Shown: positions 1 through 5,675 of the stretch, one piece after another
Position numbering within the stretch: the first letter of the stretch is position 1
Layout: every line of letters starts with the position of its first letter
Source: HGM04593 sp045654645
GTDB taxonomy: Bacteria; Bacteroidota; Bacteroidia; Bacteroidales; Bacteroidaceae
Assembly: GCA_045654645.1 (NCBI GenBank)
Contig: JAZONR010000032.1
Span: 1 to 5,718, forward strand
Direction: 5' to 3'
DNA length: 5,718 bases
Notes under the pieces: model-generated
Seen by the model: only the letters and a program-made list of their open reading frames with translations
What the model was told of the DNA's origin: nothing
Database searches by the model: none
Made by a program: the position numbers and the translations under genes

Positions 1-2236
1 GCTCTATGCAATCATCAAGGTGCGCTCAACCGACCCCGATGACGACCTCAAGGCCTATAACCTCGACTTTGACTATCTGAAAGACGTGCAGGAGGTGCAC
101 GACGATGTGCTGTGGGTCTATGTGCAGTATGGTGCAAAGACCGTAACAATCAAACGCGACGGCTTCTACACCGTTGAGCGCTACGACTTGAAAACCACCC
201 TTGAGCCCGGCAAGGTCTATGATATGAAAATCAAGCCCGAGCCAAAGGTCATCTCAATGCAATTCCTTATGTTCAAGGTCTCTCCGGCCGACAGCCGGGG
301 AATGGTTATGTATGCCGATGAGAGCGGCAATGAGAAACTCCTCGGCCAGCTCGATGAAAACGGTGCACTTGCCGAGAAACTGGTGCTTGGCCGCTACAGC
401 TACCGCATAATCTCCAAGAACTACCACGACAGCGAGGGCATTGTAACCCTCTCCACCCCCAACGGCAAGCATATAGAAACCGTTACCCTGCGCCCCAATT
501 TCGCACGCATAACATTGACTGTTGAGAACGGTGCCGAAATCTACATAAACGATGAAAAACGAGGCACAGGGCAGTGGAGCGGCAACCTTGCGCCCGGCAC
601 CTACAGCATAGAGTGCCGCAAGGCCAACCACAAGAGCACGTTGGAGACAATAACCGTTGAAGACGGCAAAAACACCACCCACGCCCTCAAAGCACCCACA
701 CCCATTGTGGGCAATCTTTCAATCTCCTCATCCCCGCTCGAGGCTGCCATATTCATCGATGGGGCCTCACACGGCGAAACGCCCAACATAGTAGAGGACC
801 TTCTCATTGGCACCCACACAGTAACCGTTTCAAAAGAGGGCTATGGAACAGTCTCTTTAGATGTTACAATTAAAGAGAACGAAACCACCGAGCACAAAGT
901 GGAGCTAAAGAAGATTGAACGCCCCGCGCCCGTGGCATCGCAAGGCAATACCAATAGAGGTGGCAACAGCGCAAGTGGCACCACCTTCAAAGTCAAAGGC
1001 GTAACCTTTAAAATGATACCCGTCAAAGGCGGCACCTTCTCAATGGGCTCCAAGGAGGGAGACTCCGATGAAAAGCCCGTTCACAGTGTAACCCTTGGCG
1101 ACTACCACATTGGCGAGACCGAGGTTACACAAGCCCTGTGGCAAGCCGTTATGGGCAAAAACCCATCATTTTTTAAAGGCAAGAACAATCCGGTAGAACA
1201 GGTAACCTACAACGACTGCATAGCCTTCATTGAGAAACTCAACACTTTGCTTGCCAACCAACTGCCCGCCGGCAAGAAATTCCGCCTGCCCACCGAGGCC
1301 GAGTGGGAGTATGTAGCCCGCGGCGGCAACCAATCCAAGGGCTATCAATACAGCGGCAGCAACACATTGGATAATGTAGCCTGGTATGATAGCAACAGCA
1401 ATAGCAAAACCCACCCCGTGAAACAGAAACAGCCCAACGAACTTGGCATATATGATATGAGCGGCAATGTGTGGGAGTGGTGCAGCGACTGGTATGGCAG
1501 TTACCCATCATCCTCTCAAACCAACCCTGCTGGCCCCTCATCAGGCTCTAGCCGCGTGCTTCGCGGGGGTAGCTGGGGCTTCAGTGCGCAGGACTGCCGT
1601 GTTGCTGCTCGCTACTGCAATCCCGGCTTCAGCTACGACGTTTGCGGGCTGCGCCTTGCTCTTGATGGTGGAACATTCGCTGTTGGTGCTTCAGAGCAGC
1701 GCGATGTAAAACCCACTCAAAGCAGCGGCAGTACAGCAAAGCTCGGCTCAAAAACATCTGCTCCCTACAAGGTTGGCGACTACTACAACAACGGCACTAA
1801 AGAGGGCGTTGTTTTTGAAGTGAGCAATGGCGGCTACAATGGAAAGATTGTGAGCCTTAAACAAAATCACTGTCAGTGGGCTATAAAGAGTGTAGAGACC
1901 GGTGCAACCTCTGAAACCGATGGAATGTATAATATGCGGAAAATACGCTCTTTAAGAAAATGGCAAAAAGATTACCCCGCTTTTGCGTGGTGTGCTTCAC
2001 TGGGCGATGGGTGGTATCTGCCGGCGCTTGAAGAATTGAAGATAATAAAATATCAGCGTGCGGTTATCAACAATACATTAAAGGCTCTTGGGTTATCGGA
2101 AATTATGAATAGGTGTTGGTCTTCAACAGAGGGCAGATTTTCTGACGCTTATACTGTTACTATGCTCGACGGAGGCGCATACGCCTACTTCCCAAAGAAC
2201 CTCAACTCCTATGTGCGCGCCGTAGCTGCTTTTTGA
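1..2236 (+). CDS. PEGA / FGE-sulfatase-like / DUF1566-like surface protein, 5' truncated by window
   Basis: The frame is open from base 2 and enters mid-protein. The paralogue at 2409 has about 60 more residues, including a signal peptide, before the matching point, so the GTG at 20 is internal. Counting from that GTG as residue 1: an N-terminal domain shared with the paralogue (1-160), PEGA-like repeats at about 163-216 and 231-285, a Ser/Asn/Gly-rich linker, an FGE-sulfatase/SUMF1 domain at about 331-551 (GGTFSMGS, ETEVTQALWQ, RLPTEAEWEY, GNVWEWCSDW, RVLRGGSW, GLRLAL), then a DUF1566/Lcl_C-like domain from about 583 to the end (GWYLPALEEL, CWSSTEG, final VRAVAAF). Of the two FGE catalytic cysteines, the first is Phe521 and only the second, Cys526, remains. 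An active formylglycine-generating enzyme is therefore unlikely; a binding or adhesin role of the C-type-lectin-like fold is more probable (inference). It is probably exported, but the signal peptide is off-window. The stop is TGA at 2234-2236. Confidence 0.9.
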   Translation, partial: LYAIIKVRSTDPDDDLKAYNLDFDYLKDVQEVHDDVLWVYVQYGAKTVTIKRDGFYTVERYDLKTTLEPGKVYDMKIKPEPKVISMQFLMFKVSPADSRGMVMYADESGNEKLLGQLDENGALAEKLVLGRYSYRIISKNYHDSEGIVTLSTPNGKHIETVTLRPNFARITLTVENGAEIYINDEKRGTGQWSGNLAPGTYSIECRKANHKSTLETITVEDGKNTTHALKAPTPIVGNLSISSSPLEAAIFIDGASHGETPNIVEDLLIGTHTVTVSKEGYGTVSLDVTIKENETTEHKVELKKIERPAPVASQGNTNRGGNSASGTTFKVKGVTFKMIPVKGGTFSMGSKEGDSDEKPVHSVTLGDYHIGETEVTQALWQAVMGKNPSFFKGKNNPVEQVTYNDCIAFIEKLNTLLANQLPAGKKFRLPTEAEWEYVARGGNQSKGYQYSGSNTLDNVAWYDSNSNSKTHPVKQKQPNELGIYDMSGNVWEWCSDWYGSYPSSSQTNPAGPSSGSSRVLRGGSWGFSAQDCRVAARYCNPGFSYDVCGLRLALDGGTFAVGASEQRDVKPTQSSGSTAKLGSKTSAPYKVGDYYNNGTKEGVVFEVSNGGYNGKIVSLKQNHCQWAIKSVETGATSETDGMYNMRKIRSLRKWQKDYPAFAWCASLGDGWYLPALEELKIIKYQRAVINNTLKALGLSEIMNRCWSSTEGRFSDAYTVTMLDGGAYAYFPKNLNSYVRAVAAF
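1577..1645 (+). other. Candidate DGR-type variable segment inside the FGE-like domain
   Basis: After the RVLRGGSW motif, conserved framework codons (Ala-Gln, Cys-Arg-Val-Ala, Arg, Pro-Gly, Gly-Leu-Arg-Leu) alternate with blocks of non-framework codons at 1577-1585, 1592-1594, 1607-1609, 1613-1621 and 1628-1645. All 14 codons in those blocks end in C or T (Gly, Phe, Ser; Asp; Ala; Tyr, Cys, Asn; Phe, Ser, Tyr, Asp, Val, Cys). This is what results when AAC/AAT codons of a template repeat are randomised at their adenines, as diversity-generating retroelements do in FGE-fold target proteins. No reverse transcriptase, template repeat or accessory gene is visible here, and the segment lies mid-gene rather than at the 3' end, so this remains a hypothesis. 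Ordinary divergence of a ligand-binding surface is the alternative. Confidence 0.3.
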
Positions 2237-2251
2237 TTGGAGGTGCTTTAA

Positions 2252-2274
2252 TCCAGGCAATGGCTTTACCTGGA
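2252..2274 (+). other. Small hairpin downstream of the first gene
   Basis: TCCAGG at 2252-2257 pairs with CCTGGA at 2269-2274 (6 bp, 11-nt loop), 15 bases after the first stop codon. No T-tract follows, so it is at best a weak transcription terminator or 3'-end stabiliser. The position would also suit a hairpin near a DGR target gene end, but nothing else supports that reading. Confidence 0.3.
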
Positions 2275-2300
2275 AAATGGATAACTTGCCGTTCTTTTGC

Positions 2301-2331
2301 TTTGCTTGTTTGTGAAAAACTCTTAATTTTG
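2301..2331 (+). promoter_or_regulatory. Bacteroides-type primary sigma promoter for the second PEGA gene
   Basis: A TTTG -33 box at 2301-2304 is separated by exactly 19 bases from TAATTTTG at 2324-2331, a full match to the Bacteroidota -7 consensus TAnnTTTG with consensus spacing of 19-21. Transcription would begin a few bases downstream, giving a leader of about 70 nt before the ATG at 2409. The second gene can therefore be transcribed independently of the first, despite both lying on the same strand 172 bases apart. Confidence 0.7.
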
Positions 2332-2408
2332 CAAAAATCATTGTCAATCAGTCGGTTTGCCGGGTTTGCTTGGCTTTGGCTAACGAAAAACAGTTAATGG
2401 GAAGATAT

Positions 2409-4226
2409 ATGAACTTTAGAAAAATCACGCTGTTGCTTTTGTTGCTGCTCTTGGCGTTGCCGGTTGCGGCTCAGCAAAAGCCGAGTTTTCACATTGTAGG
2501 CTTCGAAGAGAACAGCTTCGATATGAGCGCACGCGAGAAACCCACCTCGCGCGACGACGGCACGGGCACGCTCTACTCAATAATTAAGGTGCGCTCAACA
2601 AACCCCGATGACGACCTCAAGGCCTATGACTTTGACTTTGGATATTTGAAGGATGTGCAGGAGCTGCACGATGACATTCTTTGGGTCTATGTGCAGAACG
2701 GCGCAAAGACTGTAACCATAAACCGCGAGGGCTATCACACTGTTGAACGCTACAACCTCAAGACCACCCTGCAGCCCGGCAAGGTCTATGACCTTACGCT
2801 GTCGCCCGAGGAGCAAAGAATAAAGAAACAGATGGTTATGTTCAGAATTACGCCTGCCGATGCGGGCGCCATTGTGATGTATTGTGCTCCGGGGTTTAAT
2901 GGTGATAGGATGTTTGGCCGCTCCGATGGCGATGGCGTTGTTTCAAAGAGTCTTGCTGTTGGCAGTTATAGTTACAAGGTTATTTCGGAGAACTATCACA
3001 CCAGTGAGGGTGTGTTCACACTCGACAACATTGCGCAGACCCACATTGAAACTGTGATATTGCGCGCCAACTCTTCAAAGATTACGCTTAATGCGGGTGA
3101 GGGCGTTGATATATATATCGATGGCGTGAATGTGGGTGTTGATAAGTGGACAGGCAACCTCAGCGAGGGCTCCTATAACATTGAGTGCCGCAAGGCCGGG
3201 CACAAGAACAGCTACAAGTCCTTGACGGTTGTTGAGGGCGAGGATATAGTTGTTGAACTTCCCCGGCCCACACCGCTCACAGGCGTGCTTGCCCTGTCAT
3301 CAACCCCTTGGGACGCGAGGATTTTTGTCGATGGCAAGGATTGTGGTCGCACGCCGCGCAATGTAACCGATTTGCTTGTTGGCGAGCACAAGGTTGAGGT
3401 GGTGAAGGATGGTTATGACACGGCTGTGTTCAATGTGGTTATCTATGAGAATGAAACCACCACGCAGAGTGTTGTGTTGCAGAGCAATGTTCAAAGAAAC
3501 GATGCGGCAGTTGAGAGTGAAAGGCCAAAGGTTGAAACAGCTGCCGTTCCACACAAAAGAAAAACGGTGAGCGGTACTCTTATTGACAAGCACGGCAACC
3601 CGGTGGCGGGTGCCAAGGTGCAGGCTGCCGGTGGCGCTGCGGCTGTGTTTACCGATGCCGACGGCTATTTCTCCATAGATGTGCCGTTGCATAACAATAG
3701 GCTTGAACTGAGCCACGAGAATATGTATTCCGGTGAGTTGAGACTGGGAGACGAATCGAGCTTCAATAATATTGTAACCCTTAAAAACAGGCCCACAGGA
3801 GAGTGGTTCCTGAACGCAGTGGCCTCCTTTACTGTGGATGGTTATGAATCTGGAGCAGAACAATCACATAGCGTCGGCGATTTTCGTGCCGGTACTATGG
3901 TGGGCTTTTTGGGTAAATGGGGCGGATATTTGAAATTGACACCCTCGTTTGGAGCAGCATCCGGAATTCCTTCCGTTTCGCTTGGCGTAACCAAGAGAAT
4001 TGTTAAACCGTTGTATGTCTATGCCGGTTTGGGCTGTGCTACAATGAATATAAAATTTTTTGAATCTTCAAAAACTAATCCTTACGCTGCAATGATGTTT
4101 GACCTTGGTTTTATTGTGAAACCGGCAAAGCGCTTTAACATAAATGTGGGTTGCAACTATCTCTCAGAGGATTTTGAGGATGAACAAACGTTTGAGTTGC
4201 ATTTTGGACTGGGATATATATTCTAA
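2409..4226 (+). CDS. PEGA-domain, carboxypeptidase-regulatory-like outer-membrane protein with C-terminal beta-barrel
   Basis: The proposed start is ATG 2409 (605 aa) because it opens directly on a signal peptide: Asn-Phe-Arg-Lys, an eight-Leu core, then Pro-Val-Ala-Ala before Gln-Gln. The upstream TTG at 2370 or ATG at 2397 would add residues in front of it. After the signal (1-21) come the N-terminal domain shared with the preceding gene, PEGA-like repeats at about 225-275 and 292-347, a carboxypeptidase-regulatory-like Ig-type domain at about 384-447 (VSGTLIDKHGNPVAGAKVQA, then FTDADGYFSIDV), and a C-terminal region of about 150 residues with alternating hydrophobic strands ending GLGYIF. 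Terminal Phe and strand periodicity suggest a small outer-membrane barrel anchoring the PEGA and Ig-like domains (inference). The N-terminal half aligns almost without gaps to the first gene and the C-terminal half does not. Codon choice is more T/G-ending than in its neighbour. It has its own promoter at 2301-2331. The molecular function is unknown. Confidence 0.88.
   Translation: MNFRKITLLLLLLLLALPVAAQQKPSFHIVGFEENSFDMSAREKPTSRDDGTGTLYSIIKVRSTNPDDDLKAYDFDFGYLKDVQELHDDILWVYVQNGAKTVTINREGYHTVERYNLKTTLQPGKVYDLTLSPEEQRIKKQMVMFRITPADAGAIVMYCAPGFNGDRMFGRSDGDGVVSKSLAVGSYSYKVISENYHTSEGVFTLDNIAQTHIETVILRANSSKITLNAGEGVDIYIDGVNVGVDKWTGNLSEGSYNIECRKAGHKNSYKSLTVVEGEDIVVELPRPTPLTGVLALSSTPWDARIFVDGKDCGRTPRNVTDLLVGEHKVEVVKDGYDTAVFNVVIYENETTTQSVVLQSNVQRNDAAVESERPKVETAAVPHKRKTVSGTLIDKHGNPVAGAKVQAAGGAAAVFTDADGYFSIDVPLHNNRLELSHENMYSGELRLGDESSFNNIVTLKNRPTGEWFLNAVASFTVDGYESGAEQSHSVGDFRAGTMVGFLGKWGGYLKLTPSFGAASGIPSVSLGVTKRIVKPLYVYAGLGCATMNIKFFESSKTNPYAAMMFDLGFIVKPAKRFNINVGCNYLSEDFEDEQTFELHFGLGYIF
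2586..2810 (+). repeat. Second copy of a diverged tandem gene duplication
   Basis: This stretch is a DNA-level match to bases 17-241 at an offset of 2569. It is strongest at the start, where both copies share the block CCCCGATGACGACCTCAAGG, and it has no indels over the stretch I compared. Protein-level similarity continues through the second PEGA repeat (to about 910 in the first gene and 3482 in the second), then stops. It marks ancestral tandem duplication of the 5' half of the gene and could serve as a recombination substrate. Confidence 0.7.
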
Positions 4227-4450
4227 CCACTGTTCTGTGCGGGCAAATTGATTGTGTGGGTTCGATAGCGGGGATTCAACAGGTCCAAAGGGGACAGCTG
4301 AAACGCAAGAGCAAAAACAACTGCTCAATTACAGCAACCAACTGTTCTCCCCTTTGCTTGCAAGGGGGAGTGCCGCAGGCGAGGGGGATAAAAACAGTGC
4401 ACGCACCGAATAATCATCCCCCGCCCGACAGCAGGCTGTCTCGTCCCCCT
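4227..4450. other. Non-coding gap between the second PEGA gene and the IS110 element
   Basis: I see no credible gene here. A 75-codon frame crosses it, but it has no domain-like sequence, runs through the REP-like repeat and overlaps the transposase 3' end. The first part contains only a small hairpin (GAGCA 4309-4313 with TGCTC 4322-4326), with no T-tract after it. The second part is the REP-like repeat described separately. No convincing rho-independent terminator for the upstream gene was found; the G/C-tract hairpins may serve that purpose. Confidence 0.5.
4347..4450. repeat. REP-like pair of inverted G5/C5 units
   Basis: The left unit (4364-4389) is two GGGGGA tracts around a GCC-GCA-GGC mini-hairpin (4372-4380). 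The right unit (4418-4450) is the inverted counterpart: two C5 tracts around GACAGC-AG-GCTGTC (4427-4440). They lie head to head across a 28-base spacer and could form a long imperfect cruciform. Upstream, CTCCCC (4347-4352) can also pair with the first G tract. The layout resembles bacterial REP/BIME elements, and G5 units with GTGCCGCAGGCGAG-like cores are, from memory, frequent intergenic repeats in Bacteroidota. The outer edge of the right unit abuts the inferred IS110 insertion point. No RAYT transposase is in the window. Confidence 0.65.
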
Positions 4451-4452
4451 AT
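4451..4452. repeat. AT core dinucleotide at the right end of the IS110 element
   Basis: This is the inferred core shared with 5674-5675. On the minus strand the order is right end (ending ATAATA), AT, then the REP-edge sequence AGGGGGACG. IS110 elements insert between short core dinucleotides without terminal inverted repeats. The assignment rests on guide pairing from the upstream leader RNA, not on a pre-insertion sequence. Confidence 0.5.
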
Positions 4453-4474
4453 TATTATGGTTTTTGCAAGCAAA

Positions 4475-5485
4475 TTAAGATAAAATAGGTTTGTAAAAAT
4501 CATTTTTTTTGATGACTGCAAACATTCTTGCCACGATTTTTGCTCTTAATGCGTTTATTACAGTCATTTTGTTTTTACCCTCTTCGACTTTTCTTAAATA
4601 ATACTCTTTCAACTCTCCGCCTGCTTTACTGATGACAGAAACTGCCGAGAGGTGAAGGAGTGTTTTTATGCATTTATCAGCCCTGTGTGACACTCTTGCT
4701 CTTGAATGCTGGCTGCTGCCCGATGTGTATTGAAAAGGAGCCAACCCTGCAAAGCAGTTAAATTGCCGTGCATTGTCAAAGCGGGTAAACCCCTCAGTCA
4801 CTACAATCATATTCAATGCAACTACCGGTCCTACACCGTCTATCGACTGTAGAAGTTCGTATTGCCTACCAAGCACTTCTGTAGAACTGATAATGTTTTC
4901 CATTTCGTCAGTAATGGACTTAATGGCATCCTCAAGGCCTTCCATCAGTTTTTTTAGCCTTTTTGCCTTGTCATTATAACTTCTTTCAGGCATATACTCC
5001 CGTTGGTCTTTGAGCTGTGCCTTGTACTTGGCAAGGTCGACAACATAAAGGCTACGCTCGGCTTCCAGTTGTTTTAGACGTTCTATTTCTTGTTCCGGAC
5101 GTTCGTAATACCGTACTTTATCCTCGAAGCGGGCTGCATATATAGCAATACGCCTGGCATCTATCTTGTCATTCTTTCCACGCTGTACACCTGATGAATA
5201 CTTTATATTCGATGGATGTTCAAGCCAGAGTTTACATTCCACGCTTTCACATGCACATACAAGTGGATAGGTGTATTGTCCAGTGTGTTCAGCGCATACA
5301 AGCATCTGTGCATTGTCAATACTGTAATCACTCTCCAATTGGCGCATTAAAGCGATTACAGCACCTTGATGATTGGCTATTACCTCTTCATGTATAACCT
5401 TGTTTTCAAACATTACACAGAAATCAAGTTTCTTTTTTGAAACATCAACACCGATAAAATAAAAATTATTCATACTTTTGTACAT
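4475..5485 (-). CDS. IS110 family transposase (bridge-RNA-guided DEDD recombinase)
   Basis: This 336-aa protein is full length for the family. The N-terminal RuvC-like DEDD domain shows FIGVDVSKKKLDF with Asp14, CAEHTGQY with Glu66, and GKNDKIDARR with Asp106 and Asp109. A Lys/Glu-rich helical, probably coiled-coil stretch spans about 131-200. The C-terminal Transposase_20 domain has a helix-hairpin-helix (SIDGVGPVVAL, about 214-224) and GLAPFQYTSGSS, where Ser255 is the best candidate nucleophile. Known IS110 recombinases excise as circles and reinsert using a non-coding bridge RNA that reads donor and target DNA. All catalytic residues appear present and there is no frameshift. The start at 5485 is the longest choice; ATG at 5473 (MNNFYFIG) fits family N-termini equally well, and no Shine-Dalgarno decides between them. 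The stop is TAA at 4475-4477. Confidence 0.95.
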   Translation of the reverse strand: MYKSMNNFYFIGVDVSKKKLDFCVMFENKVIHEEVIANHQGAVIALMRQLESDYSIDNAQMLVCAEHTGQYTYPLVCACESVECKLWLEHPSNIKYSSGVQRGKNDKIDARRIAIYAARFEDKVRYYERPEQEIERLKQLEAERSLYVVDLAKYKAQLKDQREYMPERSYNDKAKRLKKLMEGLEDAIKSITDEMENIISSTEVLGRQYELLQSIDGVGPVVALNMIVVTEGFTRFDNARQFNCFAGLAPFQYTSGSSQHSRARVSHRADKCIKTLLHLSAVSVISKAGGELKEYYLRKVEEGKNKMTVINALRAKIVARMFAVIKKNDFYKPILS

Positions 5486-5504
5486 CTTTGCGAGGTAAAG
5501 GAAC

Positions 5505-5568
5505 TTGAACTTAACCTAAAAACCTTAACAAAATCATGGTTTAAATTATTATACAGGTCTAGGTTCAA
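5505..5568 (-). other. Second stem-loop of the leader RNA, candidate donor-binding loop
   Basis: In plus-strand terms AACCTA (5513-5518) pairs with TAGGTT (5560-5565); alternatively TTGAAC (5505-5510) pairs with GTTCAA (5563-5568). Inside, ACCT (5522-5525) pairs with AGGT (5555-5558). The 5' side of the RNA loop reads AUAAUAAU (5552-5545), identical to the last six bases of the right end plus AT (4458-4451), which suits a left-donor guide. I could not find a convincing right-donor guide matching the left end. The sequence is A/T-rich, so the 8-nt match alone is weak. Confidence 0.45.
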
Positions 5569-5640
5569 GAAAGGCAGAGAGTCCAAATAGAGGGACGGTT
5601 CAATTCCACGGAAAGAGTTGGTGCACTCTCTGCCTTCCTT
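5567..5640 (-). other. Main stem-loop of the leader RNA, candidate target-binding loop
   Basis: AAGGCAGAGAGT (5571-5582) and ACTCTCTGCCTT (5625-5636) form a perfect 12-bp stem, extended by three more pairs after one mismatch (5567-5569 with 5638-5640). CCAA (5583-5586) and TTGG (5618-5621) add an inner helix. The RNA then presents GUGGAAU (5609-5603) on its 5' side and CGUCCCUCUAU (5597-5587) on its 3' side. These pair respectively with the plus strand of the left flank at 5674-5680 and the minus strand of the right flank at 4442-4452, with one wobble each. Order and polarity match the left-target and right-target guides of a bridge RNA. Confidence 0.7.
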
Positions 5641-5662
5641 TACATCTGTTAAACATCATAGG

Positions 5663-5670
5663 CAAATATA
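5663..5670 (-). promoter_or_regulatory. -7 box TATATTTG driving the bridge RNA and transposase
   Basis: On the minus strand TATATTTG matches the Bacteroidota -7 consensus TAnnTTTG and lies about 20 bases upstream of the main hairpin. In the integrated copy no TTTG sits 19-21 bases upstream. If the element circularises at the inferred ends, the right end contributes CTTG at a spacing of 19 (TTTG at 23), giving a better -33 box. This would follow the known IS110 design in which the circle junction assembles the promoter (inference). Confidence 0.55.
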
Positions 5671-5673
5671 ATC

Positions 5674-5675
5674 AT
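5674..5675. repeat. AT core dinucleotide at the left end of the IS110 element
   Basis: On the minus strand the flank reads GTAGA, then AT, then the element starts GATTATATTTG. This AT is the partner of the one at 4451-4452. It was chosen because the 5' guide of the leader RNA (GUGGAAU) ends on it. Confidence 0.45.

Larger units (their letters stand above)
5500..5657 (-). ncRNA. Putative IS110 bridge RNA in the transposase leader
   Basis: The minus-strand transcript between the TATATTTG promoter box and the transposase start would be roughly 160-170 nt, the size range known for IS110-group bridge RNAs. It folds into two stem-loops in order: a strong one at 5640-5567 (target loop) and a weaker one at 5568-5505 (donor loop). 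The first contains guide-like stretches complementary to both flanks; the second contains an exact copy of the right terminus. Its role would be to bind the recombinase and bring donor and target DNA together. Exact 5' and 3' ends are estimates. The structure and guide pairing were found by eye, without a covariance model. Confidence 0.7.
4453..5673 (-). mobile_element. IS110-group insertion sequence, apparently complete
   Basis: The 1221-bp body contains one intact DEDD/Ser recombinase gene, a long non-coding left end (5486-5673, 188 bp) upstream of it and a very short right end (4453-4474, 22 bp). A long left and short right end is the layout of the IS110 group rather than IS1111. No terminal inverted repeats are seen, as expected for the family. 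The ends were set by the one AT dinucleotide where both target-guide stretches of the leader RNA pair with the flanking DNA; they could shift if that pairing is coincidental. The element lies convergent to the second PEGA gene, at the outer edge of a REP-like repeat. Nothing in it looks degraded, so it may be active. Confidence 0.8.

Noticed and set aside
20..22. GTG as a start codon for the first gene
   Set aside because: The frame is open back to base 2 and the residues before it (LYAIIK) match LYSIIK at the same place in the paralogue, so translation starts outside the window.
2252..2274. Rho-independent terminator after the first gene
   Set aside because: The stem has only 6 bp with an 11-nt loop and no T-tract, so it is kept only as a weak hairpin.
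2370..2408. TTG start 39 bases upstream for the second PEGA gene
   Set aside because: It would put 13 unrelated residues before a clear signal peptide that begins at ATG 2409.
3300..3863. 187-codon minus-strand frame inside the second PEGA gene
   Set aside because: It is fully antisense to a well-supported coding sequence and shows no domain motifs. It reflects codon bias of the sense strand.
4256..4483. 75-codon plus-strand frame between the second PEGA gene and the IS
   Set aside because: It starts on a non-ATG codon, has low-complexity Pro/Arg-rich sequence, runs through the REP-like repeat and overlaps the transposase end. It is not a credible gene.
5571..5636. The 12-bp inverted repeat as transposon terminal repeats or a plain terminator
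   Set aside because: IS110 elements lack terminal inverted repeats. This stem lies upstream of the transposase without a T-tract, and its loop pairs with the flanks, which fits a bridge-RNA loop better.
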